A DNA stretch of 64,000 nucleotides from Stutzerimonas stutzeri (GTDB lineage: Bacteria; Pseudomonadota; Gammaproteobacteria; Pseudomonadales; Pseudomonadaceae), in NCBI GenBank assembly GCA_019056435.1, contig CP077641.1, positions 1,240,001 through 1,304,000 on the forward strand. The letters are read 5' to 3'. The first letter of the stretch is position 1. The number at the start of each line of letters is the position of its first letter. Both the position numbers and the translations under genes were made by a program. The notes under the pieces were generated by a model. It was given only the letters and a program-made list of their open reading frames with translations. It had not been told where the DNA came from and searched no databases. Positions 41,687-51,368 of this stretch are shown here, piece after piece.

Positions 41687-43135
41687 ATGCAACTCAAAGA
41701 CACTTCGCTGTTCCGCCAGCAAGCCTACATCGACGGCAGCTGGCAGGACGCCGATAGCGGCCAGACCATTCAGGTCAACAACCCGGCGACCAACGAGACG
41801 CTGGGCACCGTGCCGAAGATGGGCGCCGCCGAAACCCGCCGCGCCATCGAGGCAGCCGAGCGCGCACTGCCGGCCTGGCGTGACCTCACCGCCAAGGAGC
41901 GCTCGCAGAAGCTGCGCCGCTGGTTCGAGCTGATGATGGAAAACCAGGACGACCTGGGCCGGTTGATGACGCTGGAGCAGGGCAAGCCGCTGGCCGAATC
42001 CAAGGGCGAGATCGCCTACGCCGCCTCCTTCATCGAGTGGTTCGCCGAAGAAGCCAAGCGCATCTATGGCGACACCATCCCGGGCCACCAGAAAGACAAG
42101 CGCATCATCGTGATCAAGCAGCCGATCGGCGTGACCGCGGCCATCACACCCTGGAACTTCCCGGCGGCGATGATCACCCGCAAGGCCGGCCCGGCATTGG
42201 CGGCGGGGTGCACCATGGTGCTCAAGCCGGCCTCGCAGACGCCGTTCTCCGCGCTGGCACTCGCCGAGCTGGCCGAGCGCGCCGGCATCCCGAAGGGCGT
42301 GTTCAGCGTCATCACCGGCTCGGCCGGTGACATCGGCAACGAGCTGACGGCGAACCCGACGGTGCGCAAGCTGAGCTTTACCGGCTCCACCGAAGTGGGC
42401 GCCAAGCTGATGGAGCAGTGTGCGCCGGGCATCAAGAAGGTCTCGCTGGAGCTGGGCGGCAATGCGCCCTTCCTGGTCTTCGACGACGCCGACCTGGACG
42501 AGGCGGTCAAGGGCGCCATGCAGTCCAAGTACCGTAACGCTGGGCAGACCTGCGTCTGCGTCAACCGCATCTACGTGCAGGACGGTGTTTACGAGGCCTT
42601 CGCCGAGAAATTCAAGGCCGCGGTCGAGAAGCTGAAAGTGGGCAACGGACTGGACGAGGGCGTCGACATCGGTCCGCTGATCGACGACCGCGCCGCGACC
42701 AAGGTCCGCGAGCACATCGAGGACGCGGTGGCCAACGGCGCCCAGGTGCTCACCGGTGGCAAGGCGCATCAGCTGGGCGGCAGCTATTTCGAGCCGACGC
42801 TGATGGTCAACGTGCCGCACGACGCCAAGGTGGCGAAGGAGGAAACTTTCGGCCCGCTGGCGCCGCTGTTCCGCTTCAAGGACGAGGCCGAGGGCATCGC
42901 CCTGGCCAACGACACCGAGTTCGGCCTGGCTGCCTACTTCTACGCCCGCGACCTGGGCCGCGTGTTCCGCGTGGCCGAGGCGATCGAGTCGGGGATGGTC
43001 GGCATCAACACCGGGATGATCTCCACCGAAGTGGCGCCCTTCGGCGGCGTGAAGTCCTCGGGCCTCGGCCGTGAAGGCTCGAAATACGGCATCGAGGACT
43101 ACGTCGAGATCAAGTACCTCTGCCTGGGGCTGTAA
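41687..43135 (+). CDS. gabD: NADP-dependent succinate-semialdehyde dehydrogenase GabD
   Basis: 482 aa, identical in length to E. coli GabD. It oxidises succinate semialdehyde from GABA breakdown to succinate. It has the catalytic Cys in [12 protein letters not shown], the general base Glu in LELGGNAPF and the cofactor loop [11 protein letters not shown]. The start [20 protein letters not shown] at 41687 is preceded by CAGGAG; the open frame above it is not coding. gabT is not adjacent, unlike the usual gabDT pair. Confidence 0.95.
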   Translation: MQLKDTSLFRQQAYIDGSWQDADSGQTIQVNNPATNETLGTVPKMGAAETRRAIEAAERALPAWRDLTAKERSQKLRRWFELMMENQDDLGRLMTLEQGKPLAESKGEIAYAASFIEWFAEEAKRIYGDTIPGHQKDKRIIVIKQPIGVTAAITPWNFPAAMITRKAGPALAAGCTMVLKPASQTPFSALALAELAERAGIPKGVFSVITGSAGDIGNELTANPTVRKLSFTGSTEVGAKLMEQCAPGIKKVSLELGGNAPFLVFDDADLDEAVKGAMQSKYRNAGQTCVCVNRIYVQDGVYEAFAEKFKAAVEKLKVGNGLDEGVDIGPLIDDRAATKVREHIEDAVANGAQVLTGGKAHQLGGSYFEPTLMVNVPHDAKVAKEETFGPLAPLFRFKDEAEGIALANDTEFGLAAYFYARDLGRVFRVAEAIESGMVGINTGMISTEVAPFGGVKSSGLGREGSKYGIEDYVEIKYLCLGL

Positions 43136-43161
43136 CACCCATCCGTCGCGCCCGGCCGTTT

Positions 43162-43390
43162 TCGTAGGGGCGAATGAATGGATGAATTCGCCTGGCGGGC
43201 TTCGGGCTATCCGGGCGAATAAATTCGCCCCTACAGGCGTTGGCGTTTGGCTGGGGGTAATGCGCCCGCCTGATGGCGCCGGGTGTTCTTGGGCGAATGA
43301 ATTCGCCTACGGGCGTTGGTGTTTGGCTGTGGGGCGAAATCGCCCCCAACGGCGGCGTCTGTCTGTAGGGGCGAACTTGTTCGCCCACGC
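43162..43390. repeat. REP/BIME-like palindromic repeat cluster
   Basis: Five copies of a GGGGCGAA-n-TTCGCCC palindrome at about 43164-43193, 43212-43235, 43288-43311, 43330-43348 and 43365-43386, in alternating orientation. A second unit, GGCGTTGGYGTTTGGCTG, recurs between them at about 43235 and 43312. This is the structure of clustered extragenic palindromes in Pseudomonas. It lies in the 493-base gap after gabD, which otherwise has no gene. Confidence 0.85.
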
Positions 43391-43558
43391 CCACGCCCCC
43401 CCCCCGCCCACGGGCATCACGGCGCCTTGCCTTGCTCGCCGCTTCGCCGCTCGTCTCGCGGCACCCTGATCTTTCGCGTCATCGTCTGTACGCCTCTAAG
43501 GTTGTTCAACCAGGGCGGGTGCCGACTCACCTATCGACATCCAGAAATGGCTCGACTA

Positions 43559-43583
43559 TTCTGCTGTGCGAAACATGGTTTCG
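43559..43583 (+). promoter_or_regulatory. Putative IclR-type operator upstream of pimF-like gene
   Basis: Contains TTCTGCTGTGCGAAA (43559-43573), shared apart from one base with 49775-49789, and overlapping it a perfect palindrome CGAAAC-ATG-GTTTCG (43569-43583). It is 46 bases before the pimF-like start. Probably the site of the IclR regulator at 51369-52156; this is inference. Confidence 0.55.
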
Positions 43584-43628
43584 TAAAAATAAGTCCAATT
43601 AATCTCTCTCTATAGACGGAGGCCTGCC

Positions 43629-45734
43629 ATGTCCGATGTCGTTCGGCTCGAACGCCGGGGCGCGATTGCGCTCATCACGGTCAACAATCCGCCGGTCAAT
43701 GCGCTTGGCCACGCTGTGCGTGCCGGGTTGCAGGCAGCGTTTCAGGCGGCTGAAGCCGACCCCGAAGTGACGGCCGTGGTGCTGGTCTGCGAAGGCACCA
43801 CTTTCATGGCCGGCGCCGACATCAAGGAGTTCGGCAAACCGCCGCAGGCACCGAGCCTGCCGGAGGTGATCGAGGTCATCGAGGGCAGCCGCAAGCCGAG
43901 CGTCGCGGTGATCCACGGCACCGCCCTGGGTGGTGGGCTGGAGGTCGCGCTGGGCTGCCATTATCGTATCGCCCGGCCGGACGCCAAGGTCGGCCTGCCG
44001 GAGGTGAAGCTGGGCCTGCTGCCCGGCGCCGGCGGTACCCAGCGCTTGCCTCGGCTGGCTGGTGTCGAGAAGGCGCTGGATATGATCGTCAGCGGCCAGC
44101 CCATCGGTGCGGCGGAGGCGCTGGAGCACCATATCGTCGACGAGCTGTCCGAAGGCGATCTGATCGAGGCCGGTCTGACCTATGCGCGTCGCCTGCTCGA
44201 CGAGGGCCGCGGCCCGCGCCGCAGCGGCGAGCAGACCCGCGGTCTGGAAGGCGCCGACAACGAGGTGCTGATTCGCGCCAAGCATGCCGAGGTGGCCAAG
44301 CGAATGCCGGGGCTGTTCTCGCCGCTGCGGTGCGTTGCCGCCGTTGAGGTGGCGACCAAGCTGCCGCTGGCCGAAGGCCTCAAGCGCGAGCGCGAGCTGT
44401 TCACCGAGTGCCTGAATTCGCCGCAGCGCGGCGCGCTGATCCATTCGTTCTTCGCCGAGCGTCAGGCCGGCAAGGTCGACGACCTGCCATCCGACGTCAA
44501 ACCCCGCCCGATCAGGACCGCCGCGGTGATCGGCGGCGGCACCATGGGTGTCGGCATCGCCTTGAGCTTCGCCAATGCCGGGGTGCCGGTGAAGCTGCTG
44601 GAAATCAACGACGAGGCACTGCAACGCGGCCTGCAGCGCGCCCGTGACACCTACGCGGCGAGCGTCAAACGCGGCAGCCTGAGCGAGGAGGCGATGGAGC
44701 AGCGCCTCGCGCTGATCACGGGCGTCACCGACTACGGCGCTCTGGCTGATGCCGACGTGGTGGTCGAGGCCGTGTTCGAGGACATGGGCGTCAAGCAGCA
44801 GGTCTTCGAGCAGCTGGATGCGGTGTGCAAGCCCGGTGCGATTCTCGCTTCCAACACCTCGTCGCTGGACCTGAACGCCATCGCCGGCTTCACCAGGCGC
44901 CCCGAGGATGTGGTCGGCCTGCACTTCTTCAGCCCGGCCAATGTCATGCGCCTGCTGGAAGTGGTGCGTGGCGAGCGGACCAGCGATGAAGTGCTCGCCA
45001 CCGCCATGGCGATCGGCAAGCAGCTGAAGAAGGTCTCGGTGGTGGTCGGCGTCTGCGACGGCTTCGTCGGCAACCGCATGGTCTTCCAGTACGGCCGCGA
45101 GGCGGAGTTCCTGCTGGAGGAAGGCGCCACGCCGCAGCAGGTCGACGCTGCCCTGCGCAACTTCGGCATGGCCATGGGACCGTTCGCCATGCGCGATCTG
45201 TCCGGTCTCGACATCGGCCAGGCGATCCGCAAGCGCCAGCGCGCGACCCTGCCGCCTCACCTGGATTTCCCCACCGTCTCGGACAAGCTCTGCGCCGCCG
45301 GCATGCTCGGGCAGAAGACCGGTGCCGGCTACTACCGCTACGAACCCGGCAACCGCACCCCGCAGGAGAATCCCGACCTCGCGCCCATGCTGGAAGCCGC
45401 GTCGCGGGAAAAGGGCATCGAGCGGCAGGCGCTGGACGAGCAGTACATCGTCGAGCGCTGCATCTTCGCGCTGGTCAACGAGGGCGCGAAGATTCTCGAG
45501 GAAGGCATCGCCCAACGCTCCAGCGACATCGACGTCATTTACCTGAACGGCTACGGCTTCCCGGCCTTCCGCGGCGGGCCGATGTACTACGCCGACAGCG
45601 TCGGCCTGGACAAGGTGCTGGCGCGAGTAAAAGAACTGCACGCGCGGTGTGGCGACTGGTGGAAGCCGGCGCCGCTGCTGGAAAAACTGGCCGCCGAAGG
45701 CCGCACCTTCACCGAATGGCAGGCCGGGCGATGA
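43629..45734 (+). CDS. Bifunctional enoyl-CoA hydratase / 3-hydroxyacyl-CoA dehydrogenase, PimF-like
   Basis: 701-aa beta-oxidation enzyme. The N-terminal crotonase domain (about 5-190) has GADIKEF, the oxyanion loop [15 protein letters not shown] and [13 protein letters not shown]. The NAD-binding 3-hydroxyacyl-CoA dehydrogenase domain starts near 296 ([20 protein letters not shown]) with [15 protein letters not shown], followed by the C-terminal dimer domain. Its neighbours are two acyl-CoA dehydrogenase genes, as in the pim operon of Rhodopseudomonas for dicarboxyl-CoA oxidation, where PimF has this architecture. No thiolase or CoA ligase is nearby. Alternative: a FadJ-like protein for other acyl chains. 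Confidence 0.85.
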   Translation: MSDVVRLERRGAIALITVNNPPVNALGHAVRAGLQAAFQAAEADPEVTAVVLVCEGTTFMAGADIKEFGKPPQAPSLPEVIEVIEGSRKPSVAVIHGTALGGGLEVALGCHYRIARPDAKVGLPEVKLGLLPGAGGTQRLPRLAGVEKALDMIVSGQPIGAAEALEHHIVDELSEGDLIEAGLTYARRLLDEGRGPRRSGEQTRGLEGADNEVLIRAKHAEVAKRMPGLFSPLRCVAAVEVATKLPLAEGLKRERELFTECLNSPQRGALIHSFFAERQAGKVDDLPSDVKPRPIRTAAVIGGGTMGVGIALSFANAGVPVKLLEINDEALQRGLQRARDTYAASVKRGSLSEEAMEQRLALITGVTDYGALADADVVVEAVFEDMGVKQQVFEQLDAVCKPGAILASNTSSLDLNAIAGFTRRPEDVVGLHFFSPANVMRLLEVVRGERTSDEVLATAMAIGKQLKKVSVVVGVCDGFVGNRMVFQYGREAEFLLEEGATPQQVDAALRNFGMAMGPFAMRDLSGLDIGQAIRKRQRATLPPHLDFPTVSDKLCAAGMLGQKTGAGYYRYEPGNRTPQENPDLAPMLEAASREKGIERQALDEQYIVERCIFALVNEGAKILEEGIAQRSSDIDVIYLNGYGFPAFRGGPMYYADSVGLDKVLARVKELHARCGDWWKPAPLLEKLAAEGRTFTEWQAGR

Positions 45735-45776
45735 GCGCCGCCGCCTGCAAACCGAACGCAGCATGAGGACCTTCCC

Positions 45777-46973
45777 ATGAACGTCAACTACACGGCCGAA
45801 GAGCTCGCCTTCCGCGATGAAGTGCGCGCCTTCCTGAAAAGCGAGCTGCCGGCGGACATCGCCGCCAAGGTCAAGCTCGGCAAGCACATGTCCAAGGAAG
45901 ATCACCAGCGCTGGCAGCAGATCCTGGTCAAGCGCGGCTGGTATGCGCCGGGCTGGCCGGTGGAGCTGGGCGGCACCACCTGGGGCCCGGTGGAAAAGCA
46001 CATCTTCGACGAGGAATGCGCCGCCTTCGGCGCGCCGCGTACCGTGCCCTTCGGCGTCAACATGGTCGCCCCGGTGATCATCAAGTTCGGCACCCAGCAG
46101 CAGATCGACCATTACCTGCCGCGCATCCTTTCGGGTGAGGACTGGTGGTGCCAGGGCTATTCCGAGCCCGGTGCCGGTTCCGACCTGGCCAGCCTCAAGA
46201 CCCGCGCCGTGCGTGACGGCGACCATTACGTGGTCAACGGCCAGAAGACCTGGACGACCCTCGGCCAGCACGCCAACATGATCTTCTGCCTGGTGCGCAC
46301 CGACCCGGAAGCCCAGCAGCAGCGCGGCATCAGCTTCCTGCTGATCGACATGAAGAGCCCAGGCATCAGCGTGCGGCCGATCATCACCCTGGACGGTGAC
46401 CACGAGGTCAACGAAGTCTTCTTCGACAACGTTCGCGTGCCGGTGGAGAACCTCGTCGGCGAGGAAAACCAGGGCTGGACCTGCGCCAAGTACCTGTTGA
46501 CCCATGAGCGTACGGGGCTGGCCGGCATTGGCGCCTCCAAGGCGGCGCTGGCACATCTCAAGCGCATCGCCATGAAAGAGGTGTGCGACGGCAAGCCGAT
46601 GCTCGAAGACCCGCTGTTCCGCGCTCAGGTGGCGGAAGTCGAGATGCAGCTGATGGCCATCGAGATGAGCACCCTGCGCATCCTCGCGGCGGCGAAGGAG
46701 GGCGGTGTACCCGGCGCCGAATCGTCGATTCTCAAGATCAAGGGCACCGAGATCCGTCAGGCCATCACTCACCTCTTGCGCAAGGTCATCGGCCCCTACG
46801 CGCTGCCCTTCCTCGAGGAGGAGCTGCAGCTGGACTACGAGGGCGAGCTCTTGCACACCGACTACAGCGCATCGCTGGCCGGCGACTACTTCAACATGCG
46901 CAAGCTGTCGATCTTCGGCGGCTCCAACGAAATCCAGAAGAACATCGTCTCGAAGATGATTCTCGAGCTGTAA
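45777..46973 (+). CDS. Acyl-CoA dehydrogenase, PimC-like large subunit
   Basis: 398-aa flavoenzyme. It shows the FAD-binding GYSEPGAGSDLASLKTRA, the ITLDGDHEVNEVFFDNVRVP segment and the C-terminal SIFGGSNEIQKNIVSKMIL. The position of the common catalytic Glu before GT-x-x-IQ is occupied by Gly (FGGSNEIQ), as in heteromeric dehydrogenases such as PimCD-type pairs. It begins 42 bases after pimF and is followed 12 bases later by the second dehydrogenase. The two probably form one alpha-beta enzyme. Confidence 0.85.
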   Translation: MNVNYTAEELAFRDEVRAFLKSELPADIAAKVKLGKHMSKEDHQRWQQILVKRGWYAPGWPVELGGTTWGPVEKHIFDEECAAFGAPRTVPFGVNMVAPVIIKFGTQQQIDHYLPRILSGEDWWCQGYSEPGAGSDLASLKTRAVRDGDHYVVNGQKTWTTLGQHANMIFCLVRTDPEAQQQRGISFLLIDMKSPGISVRPIITLDGDHEVNEVFFDNVRVPVENLVGEENQGWTCAKYLLTHERTGLAGIGASKAALAHLKRIAMKEVCDGKPMLEDPLFRAQVAEVEMQLMAIEMSTLRILAAAKEGGVPGAESSILKIKGTEIRQAITHLLRKVIGPYALPFLEEELQLDYEGELLHTDYSASLAGDYFNMRKLSIFGGSNEIQKNIVSKMILEL

Positions 46974-46985
46974 GGGGGCACCGCC

Positions 46986-48128
46986 ATGGACTTCAAACTG
47001 ACCGAAGAGCAGCAGATGCTGCAAGACACCGCGGCGCGCTTGGTGCGCGACGCCTATCCGTTCGAACAGCGCGAGAAGTTCAGCGAGTCCGAGCTGGGCT
47101 TTTCCGCCGAATTCTGGTCGCAGCTGGGCGAACTGGGCCTGACCGCGGTGCCGTTCTCCGAGGACATCGGCGGCTTCGGTGGTAGCGGCGTGGAAACCAT
47201 GCTGGTCATGACCGAGCTGGGCCGTGGCCTGACGCTGGAGCCGTATCTGCACTCGGTGATCTTTGGCGGCGGCTTGCTCAGCCAGCTCGGTTCCGACGCC
47301 CAGAAGCAGGACCTGCTGCCCCAGGTCGCCGCCGGTTCGCTGCAACTGGCGGTCGCGTTCGACGAACCGCAGAGCCACTACAACCTGAACGATGTACAGA
47401 CCAAGGCCGAGGCGGTGGGCGGCGGTTATCGCCTGTCCGGACGCAAGGCCGTGGTGATCGGTGGGCACAGCGCCGGGCAGATCATCGTCTCCGCGCGCAG
47501 CGCCGGCGACAGCCGCGACGAAGCCGGCATCAGCCTGTTCCTTATCGATCCGAACGCCCAGGGTGTCAGCCGTCGCGTCTACCCGACCATCGATGGGCGC
47601 AAGGGCTGCGACTTGTTCCTCGACAACGTGCAGGTGGGTGCCGAGGCGCTGCTTGGCGAGCTGGGCAATGCCTTGCCCGCGATGCGCTACCAGCAGGGCC
47701 GCGCCATCGCCGCGCAGTGCGCCGATGCCCTCGGCAGCATGGACGAGGCCTGCAAGCTGACCCTCGACTACCTGAAGACGCGCAAGCAGTTCGGCGTGCC
47801 GATCGGCAAGTTCCAGGTGCTGCAGCACCGCATGGTGGACATGCAGACCGAGCTGGAACAGGCCACCAGCATGGCGATCCTCGCCGCGACCTTTGCCGAT
47901 GGCGAAGACAACGACGACCGCCGTCGCATTATCGCCGCCGCCAAGTACATCTGCGCCCGCGCCGCGCGCAAGGTGGCCGAGGAAGCCATCCAGCTGCACG
48001 GTGGCATCGGCATGACCTGGGAATACAACCTCGCCCACCACGCCAAGCGCCTGGTAATGATCGCCCACCAGTTTGGTGACGACGACCACCACCTGAAGGC
48101 CTATGCGAAGCTGATGCAGGTGGCCTGA
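46986..48128 (+). CDS. Acyl-CoA dehydrogenase, PimD-like small subunit
   Basis: 380-aa partner of the preceding protein: MDFKLTEEQQMLQDTAARLV, the middle beta domain with VAFDEPQSHYNLNDVQTKAE, and the C-terminal helices RKVAEEAIQLHGGIGMTWEY. The usual FAD-contact motif of full-length dehydrogenases is weak, which is common in the smaller subunits of such pairs. Ends at a strong terminator. Confidence 0.84.
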   Translation: MDFKLTEEQQMLQDTAARLVRDAYPFEQREKFSESELGFSAEFWSQLGELGLTAVPFSEDIGGFGGSGVETMLVMTELGRGLTLEPYLHSVIFGGGLLSQLGSDAQKQDLLPQVAAGSLQLAVAFDEPQSHYNLNDVQTKAEAVGGGYRLSGRKAVVIGGHSAGQIIVSARSAGDSRDEAGISLFLIDPNAQGVSRRVYPTIDGRKGCDLFLDNVQVGAEALLGELGNALPAMRYQQGRAIAAQCADALGSMDEACKLTLDYLKTRKQFGVPIGKFQVLQHRMVDMQTELEQATSMAILAATFADGEDNDDRRRIIAAAKYICARAARKVAEEAIQLHGGIGMTWEYNLAHHAKRLVMIAHQFGDDDHHLKAYAKLMQVA

Positions 48129-48147
48129 TCGTCCCGCCTGGAGCATG

Positions 48148-48178
48148 AAAAAACCCGCTCTCAGGAGCGGGTTTTTTT
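48148..48178 (+). terminator. Terminator after the pim-like operon
   Basis: Stem AAAAACCCGCTC / GAGCGGGTTTTT, 3-base loop, T7 tract. It is symmetric and could also end the convergent MFS transcript. Confidence 0.9.
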
Positions 48179-48292
48179 ATGGCCCGATGGTCGTGTGTGG
48201 TTCGAGAGTGCAGAGGGTCGAGCGTGGGCGGGGTCGGGTCGGTGTCCCTGGGTGGATCGATAATACGTAATCCACTCCAGGGGCATGTCGGA

Positions 48293-49663
48293 TCAGACCG
48301 GTTTGGGCTGCGCGTCGCTCCCCGCTGCGCTCTGCGGCTTCCATTCCTGCAGCCGATCCAGGCTGCCGCGGTAGTGCTTGAGCCCCATGCCGAGCAGGAT
48401 CATGGCGCCGACCAGGGCGATGCCGGTGACGATCAGCAACGAGTAGCGCAGGGCGTTGTCGTCGCCGAAGACGAAATCGGTGCCCAGCGCCACCGCGGTC
48501 GGGCCGATGCCGAGGCCGACCATGGTGATGACGAACAGGTACACCGCCGACGCCTGGCCGCGCATGGAGTTGGGCATGATTTCCTGGATCGCCGCCGGGC
48601 CCACGCCGAAGGGCATGGCGATGGTGAAGACGTGCAGGGCGATCAGCGCCAGCGCCAGTTCGCCGGTACCGGCCAGGTAGGCCAGGTTGAGCGTCAGGGT
48701 CAGGGCGGCGGAGATGATGCCCACGCGCAGCGGCGCGTCGCGATAACCGCGCCGGTGCAGCAGGTCCGACAGTCGCCCGCCGGCGATGATGCCGATCGAG
48801 CCGGCCACCGCGACCACCGAGCCGTAGAGCACGCCGACGTCGCTGGCCGACCAGCGGTAGGTGCGGATGAAGAAGGTCGGAATCCATGCCGAACTGCCAT
48901 AGGCGGCGAAGGCCAGGCAGGCGAAGCCGAAGTTGTGGCACAGCACGGTACGGCGGTTCTGGCGGATGTAGCCGGCCACTTCGCTCAACGGCACCTCGAC
49001 GCCGGCGCCGACGCCCTTGCGCGACGGCTCGCGGATCAGCAAGAGCACGGCGGTGAAGAGCACGCCGGCTGCGCCGAGTACGAGGAAGATCAGCTGCCAG
49101 GGGCGCACCATGCCGAGCATCGGCAGCTCCACGTCGCCCTGTGCCGAGGCGAACTTGACCACCAGCCCGCCAAGCAGAAAGGCCAGGCCCGAGCCGATAT
49201 AGATGCCCATCGAATAGACGCTCATCGCAGTACCGCGCAGCTTCGGCGGGAAGCTGTCGGCGATCAGCGAGTAGGCTGAGGGCGACAGCGCCGCCTCGCC
49301 CACACCGACGCCGATGCGGAACACGAGGAACTGCCAGAAGGTGCGCGCCGTGCCGCACAGCGCGGTCATCAGGCTCCAGACCAGCACACCGATGGCGATG
49401 ATGCCACGGCGGCTCTTGCGGTCGGCCAGGCGTCCGATGGGCACGCCGCAGATGGTGTAGAACACCGCGAAGGAGAAGCCCATCAGCAGGCTCATGTGGG
49501 TGTCGGTGATGTCCAGGTCGCGGCGGATCGGCTCCACCAGCAGGTTGAGAATCTGCCGGTCGACGAAGGACAGCACGTAGGCGAGCATCAGGATCGCGAC
49601 CGTCATCCAGGCGCGAGTGCTCGAGGGGTAGCCGTTAGTGTTGCCGTTATTGTTGTTGTGCAT
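48293..49663 (-). CDS. MFS transporter
   Basis: 456-aa protein with twelve predicted helices. It starts MHNNNNGNTNGYPSSTRAWM with CGGAG upstream, and carries the MFS motif GRLADRKSRRG between helices 2 and 3 and VGEAALSPSAYSLIADSFPP, a spinster/organic-acid type signature. The substrate is probably an organic acid linked to the adjacent acyl-CoA pathway (inference). A putative IclR-type site lies at 49775. Confidence 0.86.
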   Translation of the reverse strand: MHNNNNGNTNGYPSSTRAWMTVAILMLAYVLSFVDRQILNLLVEPIRRDLDITDTHMSLLMGFSFAVFYTICGVPIGRLADRKSRRGIIAIGVLVWSLMTALCGTARTFWQFLVFRIGVGVGEAALSPSAYSLIADSFPPKLRGTAMSVYSMGIYIGSGLAFLLGGLVVKFASAQGDVELPMLGMVRPWQLIFLVLGAAGVLFTAVLLLIREPSRKGVGAGVEVPLSEVAGYIRQNRRTVLCHNFGFACLAFAAYGSSAWIPTFFIRTYRWSASDVGVLYGSVVAVAGSIGIIAGGRLSDLLHRRGYRDAPLRVGIISAALTLTLNLAYLAGTGELALALIALHVFTIAMPFGVGPAAIQEIMPNSMRGQASAVYLFVITMVGLGIGPTAVALGTDFVFGDDNALRYSLLIVTGIALVGAMILLGMGLKHYRGSLDRLQEWKPQSAAGSDAQPKPV

Positions 49664-49774
49664 GGCAGCTCCGGGTAGCGGGTTGGCTGTAACCAGCCCA
49701 CTCACTGTTGTCGGAGATCAGCCATCCGGCAAGATCAATAACCGCTGCATATGTTTCGAAATATGCTTAGGGTG

Positions 49775-49789
49775 TTCCGCTGTGCGAAA
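49775..49789 (-). promoter_or_regulatory. Putative IclR-type operator upstream of MFS gene
   Basis: TTCCGCTGTGCGAAA, a near palindrome (TTYCGC-TGT-GCGAAA), sits between the hydrolase stop and the MFS start. It differs by one base from 43559-43573 in front of the pimF-like gene. Confidence 0.55.
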
Positions 49790-49794
49790 TATTT

Positions 49795-50678
49795 TCAGGC
49801 TACCGTCCGCTGTTCGGCTGGTGTCAGCTCCGGTAGCAGCCAGCGCGACCATAAGCTGTCAGCGAAGCCTCGCCGGAAAAACCGAAGTGGCCGATTCGCG
49901 TGGCGCCAACCTCGGCCGGTGCGAGGCGCAGCATGGTCTTGGGCGCCGAGCGGTAGAACCCGTGCAGGGATTCGGTATTGCGCGCCGACATCATCTCGTC
50001 GTCGCTGAACGACAGCGAGGTCAAGGGGGTGCGCACGGCGTCGAAGGCCTGGCGCATGGGCTCGCCTTCGACGCCGACCAGGTACTCCGGATGCAGGCAC
50101 CAGCGCCGCCATTGGCGGATCACCCCGGCCGGAAGATCGCCGACCGCCCCGATGCGGCCGCCTGGAAAGTAGCCCGCCACCGCGGTCAGTACGGGCGCCA
50201 GACCATGCCAGAGCAGCCAGGCCTTGTTGCGAATCTGCGGGCTGTTCTCGCGCCAGTAGCCGCTGCCGGCGGCGATGGTGACGATGCGGGTCAGGCGCTC
50301 ATGGCCGTTGACCAGTGGCAGGATCTGGGCACCGACGCTGTGCCCGATCCAGTACAGCGGCAATCCGTCGGCGGCCTCGGTTGCCGCGGCGAGCACGGCG
50401 CTGCAGTCGTGACGCCCCCAGTCGAGGATGTCCACCTTCAGCTGCCGCAGGTGCACCTGGCGCGAGCGGCCCATGCCCAGGTAATCGAAGGTCACCGCCA
50501 GGTAGCCCCGGTCGGCCAGCCAGTTGGCGAAATCGGTATAGAAACGCTGCGGTACGCCCATCGCCGGGGCGATCAGCACGACGCCGGCTGGCTCGTGGCC
50601 GGGCCGGTACCAGCAGCTGGACAGGGCATGGCCGTTGCCGTTATCGATGAAGCGTTCTTCAACCTGTATCGTCGCCAT
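49795..50678 (-). CDS. Alpha/beta hydrolase, frameshifted near C-terminus
   Basis: About 294 aa when repaired. The fold is seen as VVLIAPAMGVPQRFYTDFAN, the Ser nucleophile elbow WIGHSVGAQ, and FDYLGMGRS. A late T-run frameshift (49877-49881) after IGHFGF is restored by one base to RRGFADSLWSRWLLPELTPA and a stop at 49795. The catalytic core precedes the break. The gene is divergent from a TetR regulator gene across a 99-base gap with a palindrome. Substrate unknown; an esterase or thioesterase for the neighbouring pathway is a guess. Confidence 0.8.
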
Positions 50679-50744
50679 CTTGTTGTTCTCCGCGCTGTTG
50701 CGATTGCTGCGATCGGTGCAGTATACGAGCGGTAGAAGATAATT

Positions 50745-50761
50745 CTAGAAAAATATTCTAG
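50745..50761. promoter_or_regulatory. Palindromic operator between hydrolase and TetR genes
   Basis: Perfect inverted repeat CTAGAA-AAATA-TTCTAG in an AT-rich patch, 16 bases before the TetR start. Its position in a short divergent gap fits autoregulation and control of the hydrolase by the TetR protein. Confidence 0.65.
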
Positions 50762-50777
50762 TAGCACGGGAGGCCGG

Positions 50778-51356
50778 ATGGCCCGCAGTAGCCGCAAGCA
50801 GGAAATCCTTCAGGCCGCGCTTGCCTGTTTCACCGAGTTCGGCGTGGAAGCGACCACCATCGAGATGATCCGTGATCGCTCCGGCGCCAGCATCGGCAGC
50901 CTCTATCACCACTTCGGCAATCGCGAGCGGATCATCGCTGCGCTGTATCTGAAGGGCATTGGCGAGTACGCCGCGTTGCTCGAAGCCGGGTTGATCGAGA
51001 CGCTGGATGCCGAGGCCTGCGTCCGGCTGTTCGTCACCAGTTACATCGACTGGGTGGTGGCCAATCCGGACTGGGCGCGCTTCGTCCTGCACAACCGCGG
51101 GCGGGTCGAGGCGGGGGAGATGGGCGAGCAGCTACGCGAGGTCAATCGCGTGCATGGAGAGCGGGTCGGAGCGATCCTGCGCCGGCATCGCGAAAGCGGA
51201 GCCTTTCGGCGCATGCCCGGCGACTGCTTTCTCGCGGTGGTGATCGGACCCTGCCACGACCTGGCGCGCAACTGGCTGGCTGGGCGCTCGCGCACCGCGC
51301 TGGCGGACTGTCGCGAGCTGCTGGCGGATATCGCCTGGACCAGCGTCAGGGCCTAG
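50778..51356 (+). CDS. TetR-family transcriptional regulator
   Basis: 192 aa with the N-terminal helix-turn-helix KQEILQAALACFTEFGVEAT followed by IRDRSGASIGSLYHHFGNRE, and a helical ligand domain. Start ATG at 50778 with GGGAGG upstream. Divergent from the alpha/beta hydrolase gene, which it probably controls. Confidence 0.92.
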   Translation: MARSSRKQEILQAALACFTEFGVEATTIEMIRDRSGASIGSLYHHFGNRERIIAALYLKGIGEYAALLEAGLIETLDAEACVRLFVTSYIDWVVANPDWARFVLHNRGRVEAGEMGEQLREVNRVHGERVGAILRRHRESGAFRRMPGDCFLAVVIGPCHDLARNWLAGRSRTALADCRELLADIAWTSVRA

Positions 51357-51368
51357 CCAGGCGGTAGG

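Noticed and set aside
43599-48146. A 1515-codon open frame on the minus strand
   Set aside because: It is antisense to pimF-like and both acyl-CoA dehydrogenase genes, has no recognisable domain, and results from the high GC third-position bias of the plus-strand genes.
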